From an uncultured Verrucomicrobiota bacterium (GTDB lineage: Bacteria; Verrucomicrobiota; Verrucomicrobiia; Opitutales; Opitutaceae), in the NCBI GenBank assembly GCA_913058185.1, contig CAJXQX010000017.1, positions 1-57,407 on the forward strand: a stretch of DNA of 57,407 nt, written 5' to 3'. Below are positions 25,831 through 34,785 of this stretch, piece by piece. Numbering within the stretch: position 1 is the stretch's first letter; each line of letters starts with the position of its first letter. Position numbers and translations under genes: made by a program. The notes beneath the pieces were generated by a model that saw only the letters and a list, made by a program, of their open reading frames with translations, ran no database searches and was not told the origin of the DNA.

Positions 25831-26526
25831 ATGTCATCTCCTCCCACTTTTCGCGATGCCTGCCAAACGGGGCTTCGCGGAGCTCGGGCCAATCTTGTGC
25901 CGGGGCTCGTTCTGCAGGCGTTCGCTCTTGCATTGGTGCTGGGGTATTACTTTGCCCCGGGGGTCGCCGAGGCACTCAAAGAATTCGAAGCATTTCGGTT
26001 CCGGGTCGGCATTCCTTACAGCGTGATTTCTACCGCTGTATTCGGTGGGTTGATTCCTTGGCTTTATATCAAATCGCACCCCGCGACGCGGAATCGCTAC
26101 AACATAAAACAGGGCGCAGGGTTGCTGACTTTCTGGGCCTACAAAGGGCTGGAGCTGCATCTGCTCTACACCGGTTTAGCTGCGCTGTTCGGCCACGATA
26201 ATTCGTTCGCAACGATCGCTAAGAAAGTCGTCTTCGACCAAACGCTCTACGGACCGCTCTTGGCGGCACCCGGGATGTGGCTCGCATACAAATGGGTGGA
26301 GGGACACTTGGCTGTTTCGCCGGTAATCGCGAGTATCCGGAAACCCGGTTGGTTCCTGCGCGAACTGTTGCCCGTGATCATCGCCAACCTCGGGGTGTGG
26401 CTACCAACCGTCACCATTGTCTATACTCTGCCGACCGTCCTTCAGCTCCCGTTGGAAAATCTGGTCCTCTGTTTCTTCACACTGATGCTGGCTCATATGT
26501 CGCTCGCCGAAAACGCGCCCGAATAA
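25831..26526 (+). CDS. Polytopic membrane protein, possibly Mpv17/PMP22-like
   Basis: 231 residues with five or six hydrophobic helices. The second half, with FDQTLYGPLLAAPGMWLAYK, then ELLPVIIANLGVWLPTVTIV and a final LVLCFFTLMLAH, follows the pattern of Mpv17-type proteins (DQ at the start of a helix, WP in the next, a conserved WN-type end), which are mostly eukaryotic. I would not assign it with confidence. Monocistronic; starts at ATG 25831 and is followed by a repeat-rich region. Confidence 0.6.
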   Translation: MSSPPTFRDACQTGLRGARANLVPGLVLQAFALALVLGYYFAPGVAEALKEFEAFRFRVGIPYSVISTAVFGGLIPWLYIKSHPATRNRYNIKQGAGLLTFWAYKGLELHLLYTGLAALFGHDNSFATIAKKVVFDQTLYGPLLAAPGMWLAYKWVEGHLAVSPVIASIRKPGWFLRELLPVIIANLGVWLPTVTIVYTLPTVLQLPLENLVLCFFTLMLAHMSLAENAPE

Positions 26527-26533
26527 AACGTAA

Positions 26534-26676
26534 TCCCCCCTCTCTTTATCTTACTCGTTCTCGTTCTCTCGGGGGGGGGGCTGGATGGAGTGGCTGAGGG
26601 GCACGGCGGGGAGAAAGATAAAGAAGAAAGAGGGGATGCTCCCTCTGAGGCAGGATTCCGAGAATGAGTAAGAGAA
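26534..26676. repeat. Nested imperfect inverted repeat with a poly-G tract
   Basis: TCTTACTCGTTCTCG (26549-26563) is matched by its inverse at 26659-26673 with one mismatch, and the adjacent CCCCCTCTCTTTATCTT (26536-26552) by AAGATAAAGA..AGAGGGG (26615-26635) with a 4-nt insertion. A run of ten G lies between (26571-26580). The two inverted pairs cannot form at the same time. The 170-bp region has no coding potential and lies between convergent genes. Confidence 0.55.
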
Positions 26677-26699
26677 CGATTCGGTGCCTTTGGCGCGGG

Positions 26700-27692
26700 T
26701 CAATACGGGCCGCGGATGTGGGCCACGACTTGATCCCGGTAGATCGCTCGCAGTTGTTCGTGCAGTTCAGGCGAAAGAGCCGGTAGATCAGAAGCTTTGA
26801 TATTGGTGCTCACTTGGGCGGGATTGCGGGCACCGGGAATGAGGACACTCACGGCCTCGTGATCGAGGCACCAGCGAAGCGCCATCTCCGCCATGCTTAT
26901 ACCTTCGGGCACCAACGGACGGATCGCCTCGATGATTTCCAAACCTTTCGAGAACGGGAGTCCGCTAAATGTTTCGCCCACGTTGAAGGCCGCACCATCA
27001 CGGTTGAAATTGCGGTGATCGTCTTCAGCAAAAACGCTCGCGGCGGACATTTTACCTCCGAGCAAACCACTCGCGAGGGGCAGTCTCACGATTAGAGCAA
27101 CGTTCGCCGCTTTGGCCTGATCGAAAAGCATACCGATTGATTTTTGCCGAAGCACATTGAAGATGATCTGTAGTGATGCGCAGCGGCCGTCTTCGATACA
27201 GGTCAGGGCCTCCTCCATGGATTCCACACTTGCGCCGTAGGCTTTGAGTTTCCCTTCGTCGACGAGTTCATCGAGACAACCAAAAAGATCGCCTTTGCGG
27301 AGCTCCTCGGGTGGCACGCAGTGGAGTTGCGTCAAATCAACTGAGTCCAATTGTAGCCGCTTTAGGGAGGCTTCGGTGTGCTGGCGAACTGCCGCCCGGG
27401 TAAAGTTTTCCGGCCAACCGGGATCCCCGCCGCGTCCGAGCTTAGTCGCCACAAACACAGATTCACGTGCGCCGGGTGTTTCGCGTAAAAATCGACCAAT
27501 TCGCTCCTCACTCAAGCCGGCCCCATAGACGTCGGCCGTGTCATAAAATGTCACCCCACCGTCATAAGCCGCTTGCAGCGTCGCGATGGCATCGGCCTCC
27601 GCCACGTCTCCCCAATTACCCCCGATCTGCCAGGTCCCGAGTCCTACTTCTCCGACGGATCGACCGGTGCGTCCAAATGTGCGTGTATTCAT
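26700..27692 (-). CDS. Aldo/keto reductase
   Basis: 330 residues with the (beta/alpha)8 reductase signatures: GLGTWQIGGNWGD, the tetrad members FYDTADVYGAG (Asp, Tyr), VFVATKLGRG (Lys) and LDSVDLTQLHCVP (His), then IPGARNPAQVSTNIKA that binds the NADPH phosphate. It reduces carbonyl compounds with NADPH in the cytoplasm. ATG 27692 preferred: it follows an AGGAG Shine-Dalgarno, and the upstream 14 residues of the longer ORF lack homology. It overlaps nothing and is divergent from the cysteine synthase gene. Confidence 0.9.
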   Translation of the reverse strand: MNTRTFGRTGRSVGEVGLGTWQIGGNWGDVAEADAIATLQAAYDGGVTFYDTADVYGAGLSEERIGRFLRETPGARESVFVATKLGRGGDPGWPENFTRAAVRQHTEASLKRLQLDSVDLTQLHCVPPEELRKGDLFGCLDELVDEGKLKAYGASVESMEEALTCIEDGRCASLQIIFNVLRQKSIGMLFDQAKAANVALIVRLPLASGLLGGKMSAASVFAEDDHRNFNRDGAAFNVGETFSGLPFSKGLEIIEAIRPLVPEGISMAEMALRWCLDHEAVSVLIPGARNPAQVSTNIKASDLPALSPELHEQLRAIYRDQVVAHIRGPY

Positions 27693-27780
27693 ACTCCTGC
27701 CATCGTAGAGCAGGTATTCTTTAAGCTCAACCATCCGCTGAACTCAGGTTACGCAACGTTGAGCCCCCTCCTCATTTCCC

Positions 27781-28725
27781 ATGTCTTCCTCCCGCACCGC
27801 GAATCGCGCCACCCCCATCCTGGCCCAAATTGGCAACACCCCACTACTGGAGCTGCACTTCGAAGCCGAAGACGTGACGATCTTCGCCAAAGCCGAATTT
27901 CTCAATCCCTCCGGATCAATCAAAGACCGACTGGCTCAGACGATTCTCGTGGATGCCCACGATCGCGGTGTGCTGCAGCCGGATTCCGTTATTTTGGAAT
28001 GCACCTCGGGCAACACGGGCATCGCGTTGGCCATGGTCGGAGCGGCCATGGGATATCGGGTGAAAATTCTCATGAGTCACCAGGCCAGCGTAGAACGTCG
28101 TCACCTCATTCGCCAACTCGGCGGCGAAATCGAACTTTTCGAGCCCACGGAGGGTTACGCTACGGGCATCAACCGGACGGACGAAATGGCGGCCGCGGAT
28201 CCGCGCTATTTTCTACCCCACCAATTTGAAAACCCTCTGAACGCTGCGGACCACGAAAACGAAACAGGGCCCGAAATCCTCCGTCAGATTTCCGGTGGTC
28301 ACGTGCACTCCTTTGTCTCCGGCTAAGGCACGGGCGGCACGATCACTGGCTGTGGCCGGGCATTAAAGGCGGCGAATCCCGCAACGTTGGTTGTAGCCAT
28401 GGAGCCCGACGAAGCCGCCATGCTTTCCGGCGAGATGCCTTGCTGCCACGCTATCGAGGGAATCGCCGGCGGCTATATTCCGCCTCTCGTTCTCCAAGCT
28501 TCCATCGACCAAAAAGAACGCGTATCGAGTGCCGACGCCATCGCCATCATCAAACGCCTGTGCCGCGAATTCGGTCTTTTGGTCGGCACCTCATCCGGAG
28601 CAAACCTGTGTGCAGCGATTAAGATCGCTCGCCAACTGGGTCCTTCCGCGAAAGTCGTGACCATCCTGTGCGACCGAGCTGAACGTTACTATTCCACGTC
28701 GCTATTTGAGCCCACAATTGACTGA
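27781..28725 (+). pseudogene. cysM: Cysteine synthase (CysM/CysK family), interrupted by an in-frame TAA
   Basis: The PLP-dependent enzyme is recognisable throughout: the IGNTPLLEL start, PLP-Lys in NPSGSIKDR, TSGNTG substrate loop, then HVHSFVSG followed by TAA at 28324-28326 and, in frame, GTGGTITGCG, EPDEA, HAIEGIAGGYIPP and VGTSSGAN. The stop sits exactly in the phosphate-binding Gly-rich loop, normally G-x-G-T-G-G-T, so one loop residue has been replaced. A residue of the type Ser or Leu in that place is one base away from TAA. Without it the protein would lose PLP binding. Complete length would be 314 residues. Confidence 0.88.
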
Positions 28726-28802
28726 ATGTTAGCTGCTGCGTCCTAAACGGGGAACAAATTGCGAATGTAACCCCTCCCACATTCTCGTCCCTTTCATTTG
28801 TT

Positions 28803-30869
28803 ATGCGATTCCGCCTCCCAACACTTTTCCTTCTTTTACTGATCTCCGCGACCTCCGGGTTGAGTCAGGATCAAGTCAAAGGCTCCCTGGTATCATTGCG
28901 CACGGGCGTGCAACCCGGTTCCACTTTCACCGTCGCCCTGCGGCTCGAACACCTTCCGCACTGGCATACCTATTGGGTGAATCCTGGCACCGGTTACCCC
29001 ACTTCGATCGAGTGGGATCTCCCCGAAGGATGGACCACTGGAGAGATCCAATGGCCCACTCCCATCATCATCCGTGACAGTCACGGCTCAATCACGGGCA
29101 ACGGGTATGAAGAGGTCGCCTACCTCCCTCTCGAACTCACCCCACCCGGCAATCTCGCGCCCAGCAGTAGCGTGACGTTAAAGGGACACGCCGATTGGCT
29201 CATGTGTGCCGATGTGTGCATCCCCGGTGACTCCGCCATCGAACTCACGTTACCGGTGGTCGACTCGGCGGCGCCGGTAGATTCCACGCACGGCGAAGCG
29301 ATCCAAAACGCGCTCGAGTCACAACGCGGCTTGCCCGACGGCGTATCACTCACCGCCATCAAAACGGGTGACACCATCACCCTGCAGCTCGGAGGGCTAA
29401 GCGGTCCCGTGACCAACCCGTGGTTTTTCGCCAGCGACGCCTTGGTGCAATTTGATCTACCCCAAACGGTCGATCAGTCTACTCCCGGCGAACTCACCCT
29501 CACTTTGCCCGTCTCTGAGTTCTATGAAGGTGACGGCACTCATCTCGTCGGTGTGCTTCGCCAAGACGGTAGTTGGGACGAGAATGGCAACGTGGCCGGA
29601 CTGACGATCGACCTGCCATTCGGCACATCCGTCGGGGCCTCAGCCCTCACGCCATCGGCCGCTTCGGCCGCCACCGGTTCCCTCCTCGGCACGCTCGCCT
29701 TCGCCTTTGTGGGCGGTCTCATTTTGAACCTCATGCCCTGCGTCTTTCCCGTGCTTGGGATCAAGATCATGGGCTTCGTCAATCAAGCCGGCGAAGACCG
29801 CCGCAAGGTCGCCCTGCACGGTTGGGTGTTTTCGCTCGGCGTGCTTTCCTCGTTCTGGAGTTTGGCGACCGTGCTCGCCGTCTTACGCGCCGGCGGTGAT
29901 CAACTGGGTTGGGGATTCCAACTCCAGTCTCCCGTCTTCGTGTTCGTGCTCGCTGCGGTCATGTTGATTTTTGCCTTGGCCATGAGTGGCGTGTTCGAGT
30001 TCGGCCTATCCGCCACCGGAGTTGGCGCAAAGCTACAATCCAAGGATGGCCTCACCGGATCATTCTTCACCGGGGTTTTAGCCACGGTCGTCGCGACTCC
30101 ATGCAGCGCGCCGTTTTTGGCGCCCGCTCTGGGCGCCGCACTCGCTCTACCTACGATCCAATCCTATCTCGTTTTCACGGTCATAGCAGTTGGTCTGAGT
30201 ATGCCCTATCTCCTACTGTCTCTGTTTCCTGATGCCGTGAAAGTTCTTCCCCGCCCCGGCGCGTGGATGGAGACCTTCAAGCAGGTCATGGCATTTCCGC
30301 TGTATGGCAGTGTGGGGGCCCTAGTGTGGGTGCTCTCCGGACAGACATCCGAAGGTGGATCACTCAACGCCATCCTCGGTCTCACCGTCATCGCTCTCGC
30401 CGTTTGGCTATATGGCCGCTACGCGAAGTTTGGCGCCCCTACCAAGAGTCGACGCATCGGCATCTGGGGTGGCTTGGCTGTTCTCATAGTGGGCGCTGCA
30501 ATGGGTTGGCCACGAAGCCCAGCACCGACCGACATCGTCTGGGAGAAGTGGTCCTCTGAAGCCATCGCTTCCGCCCAAGCAGAAGGTCACCCGGTCTACG
30601 TCGACTTCACCGCGCGGTGGTGTGCCACGTGCCAAACAAACAAGAAACTCGTATTCGGATCAGACGAAGTGAAAAAATTCTTCCGCGAAAACAACGTCGT
30701 CACCCTCAAGGCCGACTGGACCAAGAAAGACGCAGCGATCACCAAGGAACTAGCGAAATGGGGCCGCAGTGCGGTGCCATTCAACTTGGTCTATCTACCC
30801 GATACCGCCGAGCCACAAATCCTACCCGAACTCCTCACCCCGGGCATCGTGTTGGACGCACTGCGATAG
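28803..30869 (+). CDS. Thiol:disulfide interchange protein, DsbD/ScsB-like
   Basis: Signal peptide (about 1-21), then a periplasmic N-terminal domain carrying the pair MCADVC (Cys135 and Cys139), the ScsB-type spacing rather than that of E. coli DsbD. An eight-helix CcdA-type membrane domain follows with redox cysteines in NLMPCVFPVL (near 313) and TPCSAPFLAPALGA. The C-terminal thioredoxin domain has WCATC in FTARWCATCQTNKK. Electrons from cytoplasmic thioredoxin pass through these three pairs to periplasmic partners. All six cysteines are present. 688 residues; ATG start; palindromic repeats follow. Confidence 0.92.
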   Translation: MRFRLPTLFLLLLISATSGLSQDQVKGSLVSLRTGVQPGSTFTVALRLEHLPHWHTYWVNPGTGYPTSIEWDLPEGWTTGEIQWPTPIIIRDSHGSITGNGYEEVAYLPLELTPPGNLAPSSSVTLKGHADWLMCADVCIPGDSAIELTLPVVDSAAPVDSTHGEAIQNALESQRGLPDGVSLTAIKTGDTITLQLGGLSGPVTNPWFFASDALVQFDLPQTVDQSTPGELTLTLPVSEFYEGDGTHLVGVLRQDGSWDENGNVAGLTIDLPFGTSVGASALTPSAASAATGSLLGTLAFAFVGGLILNLMPCVFPVLGIKIMGFVNQAGEDRRKVALHGWVFSLGVLSSFWSLATVLAVLRAGGDQLGWGFQLQSPVFVFVLAAVMLIFALAMSGVFEFGLSATGVGAKLQSKDGLTGSFFTGVLATVVATPCSAPFLAPALGAALALPTIQSYLVFTVIAVGLSMPYLLLSLFPDAVKVLPRPGAWMETFKQVMAFPLYGSVGALVWVLSGQTSEGGSLNAILGLTVIALAVWLYGRYAKFGAPTKSRRIGIWGGLAVLIVGAAMGWPRSPAPTDIVWEKWSSEAIASAQAEGHPVYVDFTARWCATCQTNKKLVFGSDEVKKFFRENNVVTLKADWTKKDAAITKELAKWGRSAVPFNLVYLPDTAEPQILPELLTPGIVLDALR

Positions 30870-30871
30870 GA

Positions 30872-30954
30872 CGATCCCCGGGGTCAGCGACCCCGGCTAC
30901 AATTCAATCTAAACACCCTAGTCAGATGTAGCCGAGGTCGCTGACCTTGGGGAT
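30872..30954 (+). repeat. Pair of palindromic REP-like units in head-to-head orientation
   Basis: Unit 1 is CCGGGGTC agc GACCCCGG followed by ctaca (30878-30901; perfect 8-bp stem); unit 2 is tgtag followed by CCGAGGTC gct GACCTTGG (30927-30949; imperfect). Both are flanked outside by gatc and together make a larger palindrome. The same sequence as in 12858-12880, in the reverse orientation. Starts 2 bp after the DsbD-like stop codon, so it could also end transcription. Confidence 0.8.
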
Positions 30955-31046
30955 CGGACCGCTTCCGCTAGGAACTCCATCCGACATTTCAGTCGAAATG
31001 GTGCGTGCAGGCGCCTTCGAGGTGTGTCGATACTCTTGGCAGACCT

Positions 31047-31397
31047 ATGGCTGCAAAAATCAAATTCAACGATGACCGCATTCAGGTCACGGCTATTGCC
31101 GTGCTCTTGCTCGCCCGGGAACGCATGGGGCGCGCCCAAGCCTATAGTTTGATCACATCATCACTCGAGGGCTTCCGCGACGACTATGCAGGCTACAAGG
31201 CCAGCTTCCCCGATCGAACCCTAGCTCATGCGCAAGACGGCAGCCCTCTCACCAACAAGGCTCGTCGAAAGGACTACTTCAAAATCGTCAACGCCATGGA
31301 TACCGTGCTGGCCCGCATCAAGCGCAACAAAACCTCATTCAGCAGCCTCCAGGAACTGGACAACTACTTCGCGTCCAGCCTGAAGACTTTTGACTAA
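31047..31397 (+). CDS. Small hypothetical protein
   Basis: 116 residues, no signal peptide, mostly helical and basic (AVLLLARERMGRAQAYSLIT, NAMDTVLARIKRNK). I recognise no family. The start ATG 31047 was chosen over the upstream in-frame ATG at 31005 because the region between them has repeat-like sequence and no conserved pattern. The 177-bp upstream gap holds the two palindromic units. It converges with the ExbD-like gene. Confidence 0.6.
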   Translation: MAAKIKFNDDRIQVTAIAVLLLARERMGRAQAYSLITSSLEGFRDDYAGYKASFPDRTLAHAQDGSPLTNKARRKDYFKIVNAMDTVLARIKRNKTSFSSLQELDNYFASSLKTFD

Positions 31398-31417
31398 GAG
31401 CAGGTGGTCGAAGGGGT

Positions 31418-31798
31418 TCAGACCTCCCGGCCCAGCGGCACTTCTTTTACGCTAATCGAAATGCTCTTGGTTTCGGTTTTTCTGAGAGCATCGATGGCAT
31501 TAACAAAGTCGCCATAGGTGACGCCCTCTCGAATGTGCACCGCAAGGTAGGGCGCCTCTTCAGCGGACATCGTGGTGTTCAAGTATGCGATCAAACCCTC
31601 TGCTGATAGCGGGACACCTTCATGGCTGATGTGAGCGGACTCGATGACCAGAACAACGAACTTATTCTCACCGAAGGTCGCAGTTCCCGAGCTCGGGACG
31701 ACCATCGAAACCGGAGGATGAGTGACTCGTCCTTGCTGACCAAAAACGGGGGATGAAACGCCAAGAGAGAGCACTGCGCTGATGATGAATCTTTTCAT
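31418..31798 (-). CDS. Secreted ExbD/TolR-like periplasmic-domain protein
   Basis: A signal peptide with a cleavage site near residue 20 (SSPVFGQQ) leads to about 105 residues with the ExbD/TolR periplasmic pattern: HEGVPLSAEGLIAYLN, YLAVHIREGVTYGDFVNAID, ALRKTETKSISISV. Normal ExbD carries an N-terminal transmembrane anchor with a proton-channel Asp; here that anchor is replaced by a cleavable signal peptide, so the domain would be free in the periplasm. A good Shine-Dalgarno (AAGGA) precedes the ATG at 31798. No exbB lies nearby. Confidence 0.7.
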   Translation of the reverse strand: MKRFIISAVLSLGVSSPVFGQQGRVTHPPVSMVVPSSGTATFGENKFVVLVIESAHISHEGVPLSAEGLIAYLNTTMSAEEAPYLAVHIREGVTYGDFVNAIDALRKTETKSISISVKEVPLGREV

Positions 31799-31972
31799 GA
31801 TTCGATCCTTTCTTTTAGGGTTATAATGACCGACCGGGATAAGGCTATATGTTGATAATTTAATGATGATATGGCCGGCGCTGAATCACGCGCTCGGCGG
31901 GCCTCAATTCTCGATCGATTCACCGCAATAGTCAGGCTCGCTCCGTTCGTCGGGAGCGGTTTAAGTGCGCTT

Positions 31973-33091
31973 ATGCTACGTCCCCTGATTCGCATCTGCC
32001 TCGGACTCATCATCCCTTCCACCCTCTTCGCTCAGACGGAGTTTCGGTCACCCGATATCGCCGCGAATGGGCAGGTTACTTTTCGTTTGAAAGCACCCGA
32101 GGCGCAAAACGTAGCTCTCCGCGGACAATTAGCGCGGCCAGCCAAGCCGCTCACCCAAGACGAAAGTGGTATTTGGAGTCTTACCATCGGCCCATTGGAA
32201 TCGGGAGTCTACAGCTACTGGTTTGACGTCGATGGCACCCGAGTGATCGATCCGCGCAATCGCTACACCAAAAAGTGGTTGCTGATGGAGAGCGCTTTCG
32301 AGGTGAACGGAAAAACTGATCGCATGTCAGCGATGCGAAACGTTCCCACCGGAAACGTAACGCGCCACACCTACAAGTCGGATGCCCGGGAGGGAGATTT
32401 CACCGCCTACTTCGTCTACACCCCGCCGGGCTACGATCCACGAGCAGAAACACGTTATCCGGTGATCTTTTTGCTGCACGGATTCGGCGATGACGAACAA
32501 GCGTGGCAGGAGTTTGGTCGCGCCCATGTGATCGCCGACAATCTCCTCGCCGCGGGCAAAGCTGTCCCCTCAATCGCCGTGATGCCTCACGGTCATCCGG
32601 AACCCATTCCCTTCGGCTCCGGCTTTAATCGAGACGACTACGGCTCGGCCAATCACGCTCGCATGAATCAGCAGGTGGTGGCAGAAATCCTACCGCAGGT
32701 AAACGCGCACTACCTCACCAAAACCGGCCGCGACCACCAAGCGATCGTCGGCCTTTCTATGGGTGGAGGGCATGCCCTTGGTATTGGTGGTCAAAATCTG
32801 GATACTTTTGGCTGGATTGGCGGTTTTAGTTCCGGTGGGGCCGCTCGGGACTATGAGAATTATCTGACCCCGTTACTCGAAATCGCGAATGCTCCCCATA
32901 CCGCCCCCCACCTACTCTGGATCGGCTGCGGCGAGGACGACTTCCTGATCGAGACCAACCGCAACCTGGTCGCGTGGCTCAAAACCAACGGAGTCGAGCA
33001 CACCTATGTCGAGACCGAGGGCAATCATAGCTGGCCCATATGGCGAGACTACTGGGAGCGGTTTCTCCCGCTCCTGTTCAAGGACCGGTAA
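31973..33091 (+). CDS. Secreted esterase with E-set/CBM48-like N-domain (feruloyl esterase-like)
   Basis: A signal peptide (about 1-20, ICLGLIIPSTLFAQ) precedes an E-set domain (about 25-105) with VTFRLKAPEAQNVALRG and GVYSYWFDVDGTRV, typical of esterases that act on plant cell-wall esters. The alpha/beta hydrolase follows: VIFLLHGFGDDEQAW, nucleophile Ser in GLSMGGGHAL, Asp in CGEDDFLIE, and His in GNHSWPIWRDYW. 372 residues from ATG 31973; the longer ORF starting at 31871 has no good leader. It would release ester-linked groups outside the inner membrane. Confidence 0.85.
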   Translation: MLRPLIRICLGLIIPSTLFAQTEFRSPDIAANGQVTFRLKAPEAQNVALRGQLARPAKPLTQDESGIWSLTIGPLESGVYSYWFDVDGTRVIDPRNRYTKKWLLMESAFEVNGKTDRMSAMRNVPTGNVTRHTYKSDAREGDFTAYFVYTPPGYDPRAETRYPVIFLLHGFGDDEQAWQEFGRAHVIADNLLAAGKAVPSIAVMPHGHPEPIPFGSGFNRDDYGSANHARMNQQVVAEILPQVNAHYLTKTGRDHQAIVGLSMGGGHALGIGGQNLDTFGWIGGFSSGGAARDYENYLTPLLEIANAPHTAPHLLWIGCGEDDFLIETNRNLVAWLKTNGVEHTYVETEGNHSWPIWRDYWERFLPLLFKDR

Positions 33092-33121
33092 TCTTATCGT
33101 CTCGCGAGCACAAGTCGACGC

Positions 33122-33967
33122 GTGAGCACCCCCGCCCAACATCGACAAGCCGTCGGTTTGCTGGTCTTTGCGGCCCTGCTTTGGAGCGTGGGCGGACTGC
33201 TCATCAAATACATCGAATGGCCTCCATTGGCCATCGCGGGTGGACGGGGGATCTTCGCGGCTATTTTCCTGATCACCACCAACCGAAATCTGAAGTTCAC
33301 GTGGTCGCGACCCCAGTTACTCGGGGCCTTTTTCTACGCGGGTTGCACGGTTTCTTTTTGTGTCGCAACCAAGCTCACCACGGCGGCCAATGCCATCCTT
33401 CTCCAATATGGCGCGCCGGTCTGGGTTGCGTTATTCGGATCGCTGTTTTTGAGAGAACGAGCGACGCGAGTGGACTGGATCACGATCGTGGTCGCACTCG
33501 GCGGCATGGGGCTGTTTCTCGCCGGAGGCCTCGCTGCCGACAACGTGCTCGGTGATACGTTTGGCGTGCTCTCGGGAGTCTTCTTCGCCGGAATGATCAT
33601 CGCGCTACGCGCCCAGAAGGATGGGTCACCCGTAGAGTCGATCATTCTGGGCAACCTCCTCGCATTCGTCATTGGGCTGCCGTTCATGGTCAGTGGCGGC
33701 AACCTTTCGGGGTCGGGCTGGGGAGCACTTATCATTCTGGGGATCGTGCAGCTGGGAGTTTCCTATCACTTCTACTCCCGCGCGATCAGACACGTGACTG
33801 CGCTGCAAGCCGTGCTCATTCCCGTCATTGAACCCTTACTCAATCCCATTTGGGTGCTGCTGCTAATGGGCGAACGCCCCACCCCGTTAGCAATCGTAGG
33901 AGGCGCGATCGTGCTGGGCACCATCACCACCCGCTCCATTATCAGTCTGCGCGCTGCGACCACATGA
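33122..33967 (+). CDS. EamA/DMT-superfamily transporter
   Basis: 281 residues with ten hydrophobic helices arranged as two EamA halves, starting with VGLLVFAALLWSVGGLLIKY and ending with a second half of the pattern AVLIPVIEPLLNPIWVLLLM and GERPT. These proteins export or import metabolites such as amino acids or nucleotides; the substrate is unknown. GTG start at 33122. Its stop overlaps the ATG of the lipase-like gene (ATGA at 33964), so the two are probably translationally coupled. Confidence 0.85.
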   Translation: MSTPAQHRQAVGLLVFAALLWSVGGLLIKYIEWPPLAIAGGRGIFAAIFLITTNRNLKFTWSRPQLLGAFFYAGCTVSFCVATKLTTAANAILLQYGAPVWVALFGSLFLRERATRVDWITIVVALGGMGLFLAGGLAADNVLGDTFGVLSGVFFAGMIIALRAQKDGSPVESIILGNLLAFVIGLPFMVSGGNLSGSGWGALIILGIVQLGVSYHFYSRAIRHVTALQAVLIPVIEPLLNPIWVLLLMGERPTPLAIVGGAIVLGTITTRSIISLRAATT

Positions 33968-34785
33968 AACTGCTCTTCCTCCTCTTATTCTCGATTGCGG
34001 CAATTGCACCTTCAGCAACGGCTGCGCCACCGCCACCCGATAAACAGCCCGTGGCGGTCGTGCTTCATGGCCTCGGATTAGGCAAGTGGGCGATGAAGCG
34101 GGTCGCGGGCACGCTCGAAAAAGAGGGCTACCGCACCATCAACCTGAGTTACGACTCCTTACATGTTCCTCTCGAAGAACTGGTGAAGACATGGCTGCCG
34201 GAACAATTGAAGGCGCACAATATCGGTTTAGAGGAGAGCTCGCCTCCGTTGAATTTCGTCACGCATTCAATGGGTGGAATCGTGCTACGAGGTTGGCTAG
34301 CGGCCCAACCCATCATGCCACCCTCGCTCCACCGGGTCGTCATGTTCGCACCACCCAATCAAGGCTCTGCACTGGTGGATCGTATCGGCACCTGGAAGGC
34401 ATTCAAAATATCCACCGGCGTGAATGGTGGGCGGTTATCGACCGCCGCCGATTCCTATCCTCGTCAACTCGGTCCGTGGCCCGATGGGCCCGACCTTGGT
34501 ATCATTACCGGAGACAGACCGATCAATCCCCTACTCGCCCATTGGACGGGCGGCCCGGGTGACGGCAAAGTGCGGGTCAGCGAAACCAAAATCGACGGCA
34601 TGATAGATCACATCGTGATGCCCTATTCGCACACGTGGATTCAATACCGCCGCAAGCCCATCGCCCAAGTCATCGCGTTTCTCCGCGACGGTAAGTTCAC
34701 CCACTGCATCGCGGAGGAGGTGGACGCAGTTGCAACACCACGTTCGCCACCAAGATCAGCGCGCCCCCGATCAGAAGGTGAGTAG
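33964..34785 (+). CDS. Secreted lipase-like alpha/beta hydrolase
   Basis: The leader MKLLFLLLFSIAAIAPSATA is followed by an alpha/beta hydrolase with the oxyanion turn VVLHGLGLGKWAMK, nucleophile THSMGG, and PPNQGSALVD, as in triacylglycerol and PGAP1-like lipases; the His would be in DHIVMPYSHTW. 273 residues. It overlaps the previous transporter by 4 bp. Its C-terminal 30 residues (VATPRSPPRSARPR and so on) look non-conserved and overlap the convergent transporter by 89 bp, so the original stop may have been lost. Confidence 0.8.
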   Translation: MKLLFLLLFSIAAIAPSATAAPPPPDKQPVAVVLHGLGLGKWAMKRVAGTLEKEGYRTINLSYDSLHVPLEELVKTWLPEQLKAHNIGLEESSPPLNFVTHSMGGIVLRGWLAAQPIMPPSLHRVVMFAPPNQGSALVDRIGTWKAFKISTGVNGGRLSTAADSYPRQLGPWPDGPDLGIITGDRPINPLLAHWTGGPGDGKVRVSETKIDGMIDHIVMPYSHTWIQYRRKPIAQVIAFLRDGKFTHCIAEEVDAVATPRSPPRSARPRSEGE

